A stretch of DNA of 64,000 nt from Owenweeksia sp965214115 (GTDB lineage: Bacteria > Bacteroidota > Bacteroidia > Flavobacteriales > Schleiferiaceae), in NCBI GenBank assembly GCA_965214115.1, contig CBDCAU010000002.1, forward strand, positions 124,001-188,000, written 5' to 3'. A model generated the notes under the pieces. That model saw only the letters and a list, made by a program, of their open reading frames with translations. It had not been told where the DNA came from and searched no databases. This document shows positions 8,319 through 16,114 of this stretch, in pieces (position 1 is the first letter of the stretch; every line of letters begins with the position of its first letter). A program made the position numbers and the translations under genes.

Positions 8319-9611
8319 TTATTTTTTGATGAATTTGAAGTTTGTTCCTTGCCAGCGCGCCGTTTTGCCCAGCATTTCCTCAATCCGCAAAAGCTGATTG
8401 TACTTGGCCATCCGGTCGCTGCGGCTCGCCGAACCGGTTTTTATCTGCCCGCAGTTCAGCGCCACGGCCAAGTCGGCGATGGTGCTGTCTTCCGTTTCGC
8501 CGCTGCGGTGGCTCATCACCGTGGTGTAGCCGTTTACCTGCGCGCGCTGCACAGTGTTTATCGTCTCGGTCAGCGTCCCGATTTGGTTCACTTTTATCAA
8601 AACGGAGTTCGCCGTGCCTTGTTCGATGCCTTTTTGCAGGCGCTCTTCGTTGGTCACAAAAAGGTCGTCGCCCACCAGTTGGATTTTGTCGCCAATCGCC
8701 GCCGTCAGGGCGTTCCAGCCGTCCCAGTCGTTTTCGTCCAGCCCGTCTTCGATGGAAATTATCGGATATTTTTCCGTCCACGATTTCCAGTAATCCGCCA
8801 TTTCGTGCGACGATAATTTCTTGCCCGTGCTTTTTTTGAAATGATACACTTTTTCGTCCGCCTCGTAAAATTCGCTGGCGGCGGCGTCCATCGCAATCCA
8901 CACGTTTTCGCCCGCTTGGTAGCCCGCTTTTTCGATGGCGGTCAGCACGGTTTCAATCGCCTCTTCGTTGGATTTGATGTTGGGCGCAAAACCGCCCTCG
9001 TCGCCCACGTTGGTGCTGTAGCCCTTGTCTTTCAGCACTTTTTTCAGGTGGTGAAAAATTTCCGTGCCCATTCGCAGCCCGTCCGAAAACGAATCCGCAC
9101 CAAAGGGCATCACCATAAATTCCTGAAAATCAATGGAATTGTCCGCGTGGGCGCCGCCGTTCAAAATGTTCATCATCGGCACGGGCATCGTGCGGGCGTT
9201 CACCCCGCCGATGTAGTTGAAGAGCGGCTGCCCGCTTTCCTGCGCGGCCGCTTTGGCCGCCGCCAGCGACACCGCCAGCATCGCGTTCGCGCCCAAATTT
9301 TGCTTGTTCGGCGTACCGTCCAGTTCTATCATCACATTGTCGATAACCGCCTGCGCGCTCACCGGCACGCCTTTCAGATTCTCGGCAATCGGCTCGTTCA
9401 CGTTCTGCACCGCGCGCAGCACGCCCTTGCCCATATAGGCGTTTTCGTCGCCGTCGCGCAGTTCCACCGCTTCGTGTTCGCCCGTGCTCGCCCCGCTGGG
9501 GACGGCCGCGCGACCCATCGCGCCACGGTCGGTAAATACGTCCGCCTCCACCGTGGGGTTGCCGCGGCTGTCTAAAATTTGGCGGGCTTTGATGTGTGAG
9601 ATGTTTCCCAT
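8319..9611 (-). CDS. eno: Enolase
   Basis: 430 residues, full length. It converts 2-phosphoglycerate to phosphoenolpyruvate in glycolysis. Expected catalytic residues are present: Glu164, Glu205, Lys340, His368 (MSHRSGETED) and Lys391 (IKTGSASRSDR); magnesium ligands are Asp242, Glu288 and Asp315. The N-terminus reads ARQILDSRGNPTVEADV, the family signature. It is the first gene of an eno-gltA pair, which links the end of glycolysis to the TCA cycle in one transcript. The ATG at 9611 is the natural start. Confidence 0.97.
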   Translation of the reverse strand: MGNISHIKARQILDSRGNPTVEADVFTDRGAMGRAAVPSGASTGEHEAVELRDGDENAYMGKGVLRAVQNVNEPIAENLKGVPVSAQAVIDNVMIELDGTPNKQNLGANAMLAVSLAAAKAAAQESGQPLFNYIGGVNARTMPVPMMNILNGGAHADNSIDFQEFMVMPFGADSFSDGLRMGTEIFHHLKKVLKDKGYSTNVGDEGGFAPNIKSNEEAIETVLTAIEKAGYQAGENVWIAMDAAASEFYEADEKVYHFKKSTGKKLSSHEMADYWKSWTEKYPIISIEDGLDENDWDGWNALTAAIGDKIQLVGDDLFVTNEERLQKGIEQGTANSVLIKVNQIGTLTETINTVQRAQVNGYTTVMSHRSGETEDSTIADLAVALNCGQIKTGSASRSDRMAKYNQLLRIEEMLGKTARWQGTNFKFIKK

Positions 9612-9765
9612 TTTTTACAAAGAATTTTTTAAAATAGCAGAACGGTAACTTTCTGACATTCAGAATAAAACTGTGATTTTCAAATCGTTAATTGGAATTT
9701 TGCGAAAATAGAAATTGAAAAGGTGTCAATTGAACCGAATCTCTTTTTGTGGGAATTTTAAGCAT

Positions 9766-9798
9766 AAAAAAAACCACCCCGAAACGGAGTGGTTTTTT
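9766..9798 (-). terminator. Rho-independent terminator
   Basis: On the minus strand an 8-bp stem (CCACTCCG / CGGGGTGG, one mismatch) with a 3-base loop is followed by eight T. It ends transcription of the secreted-protein gene whose stop codon is at 9821. Confidence 0.8.
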
Positions 9799-9820
9799 GA
9801 AAGTTATAAAACTTGGTCGC

Positions 9821-10498
9821 CTATTCCTTGGTGAATTTGGAAGTTTCATAGAAATTCTGCCCATCGCCAATACTCAAGATGTATTCGCCGCTGGACAAAT
9901 TTTTCAGATTTATCTTTTTGGAAGATTGTGCATCAATCCTTTTCCATTGTTTTGACAAGACCAATTTTCCAGTCAAATCTTTGATTTCTATTTTCAATTT
10001 AGAATGCGCTTCGTCCATTTCTATCGTAAGATAATTGCGAACGGGGTTAGGAAAAAATTCAATGGACTGACTTATAAGATTACCGCGTTGCAAACTCATC
10101 GAAGCCTGCGGCAAAACGACCGTACTATCAAATACCATTGGAATAGCTCTCTGAAAACAATTAGAATCAGAGGTATTGGTATTACTATCTAAAAAGGTCG
10201 TAAAGCGAACATAATCCGGAATGGCGGGAAACGATGAGCTAAAGATGATAGTGGTATCATAATTAGTGATGTTTTGATACCCTGCACATTCTTTGAAAAA
10301 TATCGAAATATCCACACTATCCGCTCCGAGAATAATCTCCTCTGTTCTAACGAGTTTCATTCCCGTATGAAATAATTCACCAGCCAAATAGAAGGAAGGC
10401 GGGATGGCAGGGTTGGTAATTTTTATGGAGTCAATTGACTGCGCAGTAGTGCTGAAGCTGATGGCGAAAAAGGCAACGAGATATAAAAAGCGTTTCAT
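9821..10498 (-). CDS. Small secreted protein with type IX sorting tail
   Basis: 225 residues. A signal peptide (MKRFLYLVAFFAISFSTTA, cleavage near residue 19) is followed by a middle region of about 125 residues that I do not recognise, with two Cys (FKECAGY and NCFQRA) that may form a disulfide. From about residue 148 comes the sorting domain: EFFPNPVRNYLTIEM, DLTGKLVL, SSGEYILSIG, and TSKFTKE at the end. It is probably exported by the type IX machinery to the surface or medium. It is transcribed alone, with its own terminator. The function of the mature domain cannot be read from the sequence. Confidence 0.75.
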   Translation of the reverse strand: MKRFLYLVAFFAISFSTTAQSIDSIKITNPAIPPSFYLAGELFHTGMKLVRTEEIILGADSVDISIFFKECAGYQNITNYDTTIIFSSSFPAIPDYVRFTTFLDSNTNTSDSNCFQRAIPMVFDSTVVLPQASMSLQRGNLISQSIEFFPNPVRNYLTIEMDEAHSKLKIEIKDLTGKLVLSKQWKRIDAQSSKKINLKNLSSGEYILSIGDGQNFYETSKFTKE

Positions 10499-10637
10499 CT
10501 GTAAAATTTTTCTGATTATTTATTTTTTAAATGGCAAGGCCGAATATAAGAAAAAATACTCACGCAACCAAATCAAAATGAAGGGGTTAGGATTTTATCA
10601 ATAAAGACTTGGGGAATTCTTAATATTTTTCAACGGT

Positions 10638-10783
10638 TTTTGTATTGAACCGCCGCTTTAGCGCGGTTATCCCAAAATCCCCCATCCGATTTGGCTTTAG
10701 CCGAAAAACCCATTTGCGCTAAAGCGCGAAGAGACAGACGCGAATTTTAACCGCCGCGCTAAAGCGGCGGCGCAATTCTAAAC
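10638..10783. repeat. Dispersed intergenic repeat family R1, copy A
   Basis: A stretch rich in stems of the type CCGCCGCTTTAGCGCGG. It shares TTTGTATTGAACCGC, CGGTTATCC, TTGGCTTTAGCCGAAAAACC and CATTTGCGCTAAAGCGCG with copy B at 12354-12499. Its 3' stem (CCGCCGCGCTAAAGCGGCGG then GCAATTC) matches in form the ends of copies B and C. No coding potential. Confidence 0.75.
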
Positions 10784-10844
10784 CCTGTCTCGCAAGAAAC
10801 CCGACCAAGATTTCACTCACCCAGCCCAAATCGCCAATACCGAT

Positions 10845-12290
10845 TTACCGCAAAAATTTCTTATCCGGCAATTCCAATACGGAGGAAGTTTCCAACTCCC
10901 GACCAGCAATCCCTTTAATCGAACCGAACAAAGAAGAGATATTTTCCTGAACGCCAAGGATTTGCTTTTCGCGGGTTTTCCAAATGCGCTGCATCGCCCT
11001 TTTTTCGGAATTCAATTGCTGAATCATCCCGTCGTAATTTTCCACGATGCGCTTGATGGTCTGCACGAATTCGCCGCTGGTCAAATAATGGTACAAAAGT
11101 TCCATTTTTTCACCTTTATTTTCATCGGCGGTTTTCACGGATTTGGCCTTTATCAAAATCTGCCGGAGCACGGCCGCCACGCTGTTCACCTCGTGAAACC
11201 CGCAAACCCAAACGCCCCTCATTTGGTCAAACCGCAGCATTCCTTTCGGCATTGTTTCGGTTACAATCACGGCGATGTCCGCCTTGCACTGGATTTGGTC
11301 TTGTTTCAGTTTGTCTATCCAATCGTCCGAAAAAGTCTTAGTGCGCTTGCTTTCGTACACTATGGCACCGCAACCTTGTTGGCGCTCGTTTACTACTTTT
11401 TGAATACAGTCCGCCCCGCGCAAGCCCTTCCCCACTTCTTCGATTTCATCAAAAGGAAAGGCGGTTCGCAGAATTTCTTCCAGCGCCAATTCCTGCACTT
11501 CCCCCTGCAATTGCTCTGAGCCTTGCTCGGCTTTCCGTCTCATTTCCTCAATCAGTTCCTTTTGGTCGCTCAACTGTTTTTGATATTCCTTCTCTTTCAA
11601 AAAATACTCTTCCCGCTCTTTCATCCGGCCTTTTTGCTCTATCTCTTTTTGCCCTTCCAAAAGCTGTTTTTTGATGTCGATTTCCAACTCCTCCTTTTGC
11701 TCTTTCAGCTCGTTTTCCCGCTTTAGTAAATCCAACTCCTGCTGCTTTAGCAATCGGTTTTCCGCCTTGCGCTGCGCGTTTTCTTCCCGCAGAGCCTTCA
11801 TCTGCTGCTCAAAATTTTCCTTGGCTTGTTTTTGAATTTTCTCCGTTTCCTTTTCGATTCGCTCTTGCAGTTTCTTTTGGACGTTCAGTTCCAATTCCTC
11901 CTTCTGTTCTTTCAGCTCGCGTTCCCTTTTCAGTAAATCCAGTTCCTGTTGTTTCAGCAATCGGTTCTCGGCCTTGCGCCGCTCGTTTTCTTCGTTCAGA
12001 GATTTCAATTGCTGCTCAAAACCTTCCTTGGCTTGGCTTTCGATTTTTTCGGTTTCCTTGGCAATGCGCTCGTTCAGTTTTTGCTTGAACATTTCATTGG
12101 CGCGCTCCTTTTTCTTTTCAAAATCATCCAGTTCCTTTCGCAGCACGGCGCGCTCCTGTTCCAGCTTTTCATTGTTGCTGGCCACCTTTTTTTGAAATTC
12201 CGCCCGAAAATACGCTTGAAGTTTCCCCGAAAGGGCTTCTTCCACATCGAATTGATGCCCGCAGTTGGGGCAACTTATTTTATCGGCCAT
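10845..12290 (-). CDS. DUF2130 family coiled-coil protein with zinc-ribbon-like start
   Basis: 481 residues. Residues 5-13 (ISCPNCGHQFD) resemble half a zinc ribbon. Residues 25-270 are a long coiled coil rich in Glu, Lys and Gln. It contains an internal duplication with a period of 69 residues: 71-139 (from KLNERIAKETEKI) and 140-208 (from KLQERIEKETEKI) are about 80% identical. From about residue 290 comes the conserved DUF2130 domain: GADCIQKVVNE, GAIVYESKRTKTF, then ADIAVIVTETMPKGM and VWVCGFHEV. The pattern D...ExK resembles a PD-(D/E)XK nuclease core, which would suit a DNA-acting protein, but that is inference. It is flanked by repeat copies A and B and seems monocistronic. Confidence 0.8.
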   Translation of the reverse strand: MADKISCPNCGHQFDVEEALSGKLQAYFRAEFQKKVASNNEKLEQERAVLRKELDDFEKKKERANEMFKQKLNERIAKETEKIESQAKEGFEQQLKSLNEENERRKAENRLLKQQELDLLKRERELKEQKEELELNVQKKLQERIEKETEKIQKQAKENFEQQMKALREENAQRKAENRLLKQQELDLLKRENELKEQKEELEIDIKKQLLEGQKEIEQKGRMKEREEYFLKEKEYQKQLSDQKELIEEMRRKAEQGSEQLQGEVQELALEEILRTAFPFDEIEEVGKGLRGADCIQKVVNERQQGCGAIVYESKRTKTFSDDWIDKLKQDQIQCKADIAVIVTETMPKGMLRFDQMRGVWVCGFHEVNSVAAVLRQILIKAKSVKTADENKGEKMELLYHYLTSGEFVQTIKRIVENYDGMIQQLNSEKRAMQRIWKTREKQILGVQENISSLFGSIKGIAGRELETSSVLELPDKKFLR

Positions 12291-12353
12291 AGGGTTTTGA
12301 TTTTAGTTTGTTGAAAGTTGTTCACCTCTTTTTAATCAAGGCTTTGTGAAGTT

Positions 12354-12499
12354 GTTTGTATTGAACCGCTCCCGCACGTGCGGGACGGTTATCCTAAAAT
12401 GCCCCGCCCAAATTGGCTTTAGCCGAAAAACCCATTTGCGCTAAAGCGCGGAGGTGATTTGCTTTCTCCAATCACAGGGCTAAAGCCGCTGTGCAATTC
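12354..12499. repeat. Dispersed repeat R1, copy B, carrying an inserted 16-bp palindrome
   Basis: Homologous to copy A. Where A has the small stem CGCTTTAGCG between GAACCGC and CGGTTATCC, B has the perfect palindrome TCCCGCACGTGCGGGA (12370-12385). The 3' part (AATCACAGGGCTAAAGCCGC then TGTGCAATTC) is nearly identical to copy C at 13852-13888. Confidence 0.75.
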
Positions 12500-12504
12500 C
12501 GAAA

Positions 12505-12912
12505 TCACCCCATTTCCAAAAATTTTTCTTTCATCGTGCCCAAGGCAAAAGCCGCAGCCGCTGCCGTCAAAACCGAAAAATCCAAAGCACCTTTTACGCC
12601 CGTGGGAAATGTCATTGCCAAACCAAAACACAGCAAAAGAAATCCGCTCAGTTTGGCGAACAGTTGGGTTTTGAACCCAATGAGTAGAAAGAGGGCAAAA
12701 ATAATTTCCGCCGCCGTAGCGGTAATGGCCACCGCCGGAATGATGGATTTGGAAAACCACGGGTTTATCAAGTGGGTGTATTTCAAGAAGTTGCTCCAGT
12801 TTCCCCACACCGAAACTTTTTTAGGCCACCACCCGAACCGGTCGGCAACCGCCGATAAAAAGCTGGCGGCAATCGCCAATCGCAAAAACAGTTTTATGAT
12901 TTTTTTAGTCAT
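12505..12912 (-). CDS. DoxX-family membrane protein
   Basis: 135 residues from ATG 12912 (MTKKIIKLFLRLAIAASFLSA); an upstream start at 12978 would add residues that do not fit the family. Four hydrophobic segments are visible, at about residues 5-22, 54-78, 84-100 and 108-125. The pattern RLAIAASFLSAVADRFGWW at the start of the first helix is typical of DoxX/DoxD-like proteins. Members are small inner-membrane proteins, sometimes linked to redox or thiosulfate metabolism, but the role of stand-alone copies is mostly unknown. No partner gene is visible nearby. Confidence 0.75.
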   Translation of the reverse strand: MTKKIIKLFLRLAIAASFLSAVADRFGWWPKKVSVWGNWSNFLKYTHLINPWFSKSIIPAVAITATAAEIIFALFLLIGFKTQLFAKLSGFLLLCFGLAMTFPTGVKGALDFSVLTAAAAAFALGTMKEKFLEMG

Positions 12913-12993
12913 TGTTTGATTTTTAGCCCTCCAAAACCCTGACAGCGTCATCAGCATTTCTATTATTCCCCGTGCCAAAGTTTCCTATTCCGA

Positions 12994-13353
12994 TTATCCT
13001 GCATTAATTTCTGTCTCATAAACCGATATGTTTTCCCTGACTTTCTCCGTCAGCTTTCTTAGTGCCGCTTGGGAAAGGGTTGCCAGTTTTTTCGCCACAA
13101 TCTTTTTGGAAACGGTAAATATCACATTTGTTCTCGCCTCGCTGGCGCGGTGCAAAGGACGGTCAATATCTTCATTTTCAATGGGAAACGAAAAATCATC
13201 ATTGCGGATGACCGAGGTGATTTTGACCACGATGTAATCCCACCGATGGGTTGAATTTTTGGAAATAATGACCACCGGCCGCCTTTTGGAACTGGACAAA
13301 TCCGAATAAGGAAAAGGGACGAGCACGATATCGCCTTGCTGAAAATTGGCCAT
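12994..13353 (-). CDS. MazF/PemK-type toxin (mRNA interferase)
   Basis: 119 residues. The N-terminal sequence GDIVLVPFPYSDLSSSKRRPVVIIS is the hallmark of the PemK/MazF fold, and TNVIFTVSKKIVAKKLATLS matches the conserved C-terminal strand and helix. Such toxins are ribonucleases that cut mRNA or tRNA in toxin-antitoxin modules. The ATG at 13353 lies 2 bases after the stop of the upstream gene, so the two are translationally linked. The usual small AbrB- or RHH-type antitoxin is absent; the upstream gene takes the antitoxin position. Confidence 0.85.
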   Translation of the reverse strand: MANFQQGDIVLVPFPYSDLSSSKRRPVVIISKNSTHRWDYIVVKITSVIRNDDFSFPIENEDIDRPLHRASEARTNVIFTVSKKIVAKKLATLSQAALRKLTEKVRENISVYETEINAG

Positions 13354-13355
13354 CG

Positions 13356-13784
13356 CTAATAGTTATCCCAATGGTCGTTTTCGGGGCGGCTCCAATCCTC
13401 CAAGGCGGGCGTGGACATTTCGTAGGGATGATGTTCAAAAGCGACATCCTCCAAATTTTCCTGAAGGTGCGCCACGGTTTGAAAAAATTCGCCCGTAGTT
13501 TTTTTGAAATTTTTTAGGGCAGGATTTTCAGCGGCATTCAATTCCTTTTTTAAAATTTCCAATACTTCAAAAAAGGGAACTAAAGATTTCAGTTGAGACT
13601 GCGCTTGGTCGGGCGACAAATCTTTTACATAAAAAAGCGAGCCGCGCAGCTTCAAAGTGGCTTCTTCGATTTTGGCGATGGCGAAGGTTTCGTAGTTGCC
13701 CCAAAAATTTTCCGCCAAACGGAACGAGGACAACACCCCGAAAATGTCCATCAAATAAGAAGGGTAGGAAAGATTTTTTGTCAT
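13356..13784 (-). CDS. Unknown protein in antitoxin position next to MazF/PemK toxin
   Basis: 142 residues, no family recognised. The sequence looks mostly helical (IAKIEEATLKLRGSLFYVKD; LKSLVPFFEVLEILKKELNAA; ALKNFKKTTGEFFQTVAHLQE), with an acidic end (PALEDWSRPENDHWDNY). No DNA-binding motif is obvious. It ends 2 bases before the MazF/PemK start, a spacing typical of antitoxin-toxin pairs. It is longer than common MazE-type antitoxins (about 75-85 residues). It may be a new antitoxin type; the alternative is an unrelated gene in the same transcript. Confidence 0.6.
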   Translation of the reverse strand: MTKNLSYPSYLMDIFGVLSSFRLAENFWGNYETFAIAKIEEATLKLRGSLFYVKDLSPDQAQSQLKSLVPFFEVLEILKKELNAAENPALKNFKKTTGEFFQTVAHLQENLEDVAFEHHPYEMSTPALEDWSRPENDHWDNY

Positions 13785-13851
13785 TTTTCAAAAATACGAA
13801 GGTTGCGACAAAAATTCCGGTTGCGCCAAAAGCGCGAAAACGCACGTGGCG

Positions 13852-13888
13852 AATTTTAATCACAGGGCTAAAGCCGCTGTGCAATTCT
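13852..13888. repeat. Dispersed repeat R1, copy C (short)
   Basis: A 37-base partial copy (AATCACAGGGCTAAAGCCGC then TGTGCAATTC) matching the end of copy B. It overlaps the last bases of carA on the opposite strand. The stem is CAGGGCTAAAGCCGCTG-like. Confidence 0.65.
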
Positions 13889-14999
13889 AAACCACCTCCC
13901 CTTCCAACATCCCCACAAACTCATCAAACAAATACCGCGAATCGTGCGGCCCCGGAAACGCTTCGGGGTGGTACTGTACGCTGAAAATCGGTTCGTTTTT
14001 CACGCGCAGGCCTTGCACGCCTTGGTCGTTCAGGTGAAAGTGGGTGAGTTCCAGCCGGTCGTGATTTTCCAAATCGGCGCGGCGCACCACAAAGCCGTGG
14101 TTCTGCGTGGTGATTTCGCCCTTGCCGGTCAGCACGTTTTTCACGGGGTGGTTGATGCCGCGGTGGCCGGTGTGCATCTTTTCGGTGGCCAGCCCCTCGG
14201 CGAGCGCAATCAGTTGGTGGCCGAGGCAAATCCCGAACACGGGCAGCCTGCTGGCCAGCATTTCTTTTATCAATGCGATGGTGTTTTTCATCGCGGCGGG
14301 GTCGCCGGGGCCGTTGCTGATAAAGAGGCCGTCCGGCTGCCAGTCCATCATTTCTTGCAGCGAACTGCCCATCGGAAAGACTTTCATCTGCGCGCCGCGC
14401 TCGGCAAAATTCCGCAGGATGTTCCGCTTCACGCCCAAGTCCAGCACCGCGATTTTGGGGCCGTCATTTTCTTCGCCAAACAAATATGGCTCTTTCGCCG
14501 AAACGTGTTCCGAAAGGGAAAGCCCCTCCATCGACGGCACTTCGGCGAGCTTGTTTTTCAGGCGTTCGATGTCGTCCGTTTTGGTGGAAATGATGGCGTT
14601 CATCGCGCCCTTGTCGCGCACGTGGCGCACCAGCGCGCGGGTGTCTACATCTGAAATCACCACCTTGTTTTGCGCCTTGAAAAAATCGAAGAGCGAACCG
14701 TGCGCGCCCGCCCGACTGGGCCGGTCGCTGAAATTTTTGCAGACCAGCCCCGCGATTTTTATCCCGTCGGATTCCACCTCATCGTCCTTCACGCCGTAGT
14801 TGCCGATGTGGGCGGTGGTGGTCACCATCAACTGCCCGTAGTAGCTGGGGTCGGTGAAGATTTCTTGGTAGCCGGTCATCCCCGTATTGAAACAGATTTC
14901 GCCGGCGGCCTCGCCGTCCAGTCCGGTGGCGCGGCCCCAAAAGAGGGTGCCGTCGTCTAATAGGATTAGTGCTTTTTGGGTGGTGTTTTCTTCGCTCAT
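13887..14999 (-). CDS. carA: Carbamoyl-phosphate synthase small (glutaminase) subunit
   Basis: 370 residues. It hydrolyses glutamine and passes ammonia to CarB for carbamoyl phosphate, used for pyrimidines and arginine. The N-terminal domain has LILDDGTLFWGRA-like start and NTGMTGYQEIFTDPSYYGQ. The C-terminal class I glutaminase has the nucleophile Cys in FGICLGHQLIALAEG and the His-Glu pair in SVQYHPEAFPGPHDS. carB is not in the window. Downstream position after the ribosomal cluster (rpoA-rplQ-carA) is a common order in Bacteroidota, but here about 310 bases of repeats and a terminator separate it from rplQ, so it may have its own promoter. Confidence 0.95.
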   Translation of the reverse strand: MSEENTTQKALILLDDGTLFWGRATGLDGEAAGEICFNTGMTGYQEIFTDPSYYGQLMVTTTAHIGNYGVKDDEVESDGIKIAGLVCKNFSDRPSRAGAHGSLFDFFKAQNKVVISDVDTRALVRHVRDKGAMNAIISTKTDDIERLKNKLAEVPSMEGLSLSEHVSAKEPYLFGEENDGPKIAVLDLGVKRNILRNFAERGAQMKVFPMGSSLQEMMDWQPDGLFISNGPGDPAAMKNTIALIKEMLASRLPVFGICLGHQLIALAEGLATEKMHTGHRGINHPVKNVLTGKGEITTQNHGFVVRRADLENHDRLELTHFHLNDQGVQGLRVKNEPIFSVQYHPEAFPGPHDSRYLFDEFVGMLEGEVV

Positions 15000-15247
15000 T
15001 TTCTTTTTGTTTTCTTGGGACGGTGCCCCAAGTTTTGTAGTCGTACCCTTTCAGAGTACGGGGGTTCTCGTTCTCGGTTCTTGTTCTTGGGGCGTTGCCC
15101 CAAGCTATGTGGTCGCACCCTTTCAGGGTGCTTTGGTTTTTGGGTTCAAAATCTACGCTCACGCCAGTGTCGCTAAAGTCCCCCTTTGCCGTGCATCGTT
15201 GCCGATACGGCACACGGTGGGGGATTTAGGGGGATTCGTGCAAACCC
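15000..15247. repeat. Repeat-filled gap: two copies of family R2 and one of R3
   Basis: R2 copies at 15014-15060 and 15086-15131 share CTTGGGGCGxTGCCCCAAG, then TTxTGTAGTCGCACCCTTTC and AGGGTGC; each forms two hairpins. A third R2 copy lies at about 55493-55537 on the other strand. R3 (15173-15236) is a 63-base unit whose complement is almost identical to 42346-42408. No gene is seen in this gap. Confidence 0.8.
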
Positions 15248-15287
15248 AAAAAAAAAGGACAAAGACTTTGACATCTTCATCCTTTTT
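15248..15287 (-). terminator. Terminator at the end of the ribosomal cluster
   Basis: On the minus strand, AAAAAGGA ... TCCTTTTT arms with an inner AAGA/TCTT stem are followed by a T-run, 27 bases beyond the rplQ stop. This probably separates the cluster from carA. Confidence 0.6.
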
Positions 15288-15313
15288 CAAATTATAAAAC
15301 CTTGATTTCCAAA

Positions 15314-16006
15314 TCAGTCTTTCTTTTCGTCCTTTTTGGAATCTTCGTTTTTCATATCATCGCCCGCCTCACCCTTGGTTTCCTTGGAAGCTTCAGCTTT
15401 TGGCTCTTCCTTTTTGGATTCCTCTTTCTTCGGTTCTTCCTTTTTCGGCTCGGCCTTATCTTTTGTCTCGGCGGCTTTTTCGTCCTGCGGGGCAGTTTCC
15501 ACCGCGGGTACTTTCGCATCGGTGGACTTGTTGTCCGATTTCGCTTGGACGTTGTCTTTCACCGCTGTCTCGCCGGAAGATTTCTTTTTGCCACGGCGGC
15601 TACGGCGGGTTTTGCCAGCACCACTCGTCTTGTCGTTGGTGTACATTTCATTGAAATCCACCAATTCAATCAAACACATTTCGGCATTGTCGCCCAGTCG
15701 GTTGCCGGTTTTGATGATGCGCGTATAGCCGCCAGGTCGGTCGCCCACTTTGGCACTTACTTCGCGGAACAGTTCCGTCACCGCATTTTTGTCGCGCAAA
15801 TAGCTAAATACCACGCGGCGGTTGTGGGTGTCGTCCGTTTTCGATTTCGTTATCAACGGCTCCACAAAAACGCGCAGCGCCTTAGCCTTGGCCACCGTGG
15901 TGTTGATGCGCTTGTGCGCAATCAGCGAACTCGCCATATTGGCCAGCATCGCCTTGCGGTGCGCGGTTTTCCTGCTCAGGTGGTTTACTTTTTTTCCGTG
16001 TCTCAT
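15314..16006 (-). CDS. rplQ: 50S ribosomal protein L17 with long charged tail
   Basis: 230 residues, against about 115-130 in most bacteria. Residues 1-118 are L17 (MRHGKKVNHLSRKTAHRKAM ... GDNAEMCLIELVDFNEMY). From about 125 to 230 there is a low-complexity tail of Lys, Glu, Ala, Pro and Asp with short repeats such as KKEEPKKEESKKEEPKAE. Bacteroidota L17 proteins often carry such tails; their role is unknown and they are probably disordered. It is the last ribosomal gene of the cluster. Confidence 0.95.
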   Translation of the reverse strand: MRHGKKVNHLSRKTAHRKAMLANMASSLIAHKRINTTVAKAKALRVFVEPLITKSKTDDTHNRRVVFSYLRDKNAVTELFREVSAKVGDRPGGYTRIIKTGNRLGDNAEMCLIELVDFNEMYTNDKTSGAGKTRRSRRGKKKSSGETAVKDNVQAKSDNKSTDAKVPAVETAPQDEKAAETKDKAEPKKEEPKKEESKKEEPKAEASKETKGEAGDDMKNEDSKKDEKKD

Positions 16007-16114
16007 TTTCTTTTTCAGTTATCAGGTGTCAGTTATCAGTTGTCAGTTTCCAAACTACCAACTCCTTACTCCCTACTCCAAACTCCCGACTACTTATTAC
16101 CTATTACCTATTAC

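Noticed and set aside
7177..8397. 406-codon plus-strand frame opposite citrate synthase
   Set aside because: Antisense shadow; no domain, and it runs through the eno-gltA junction.
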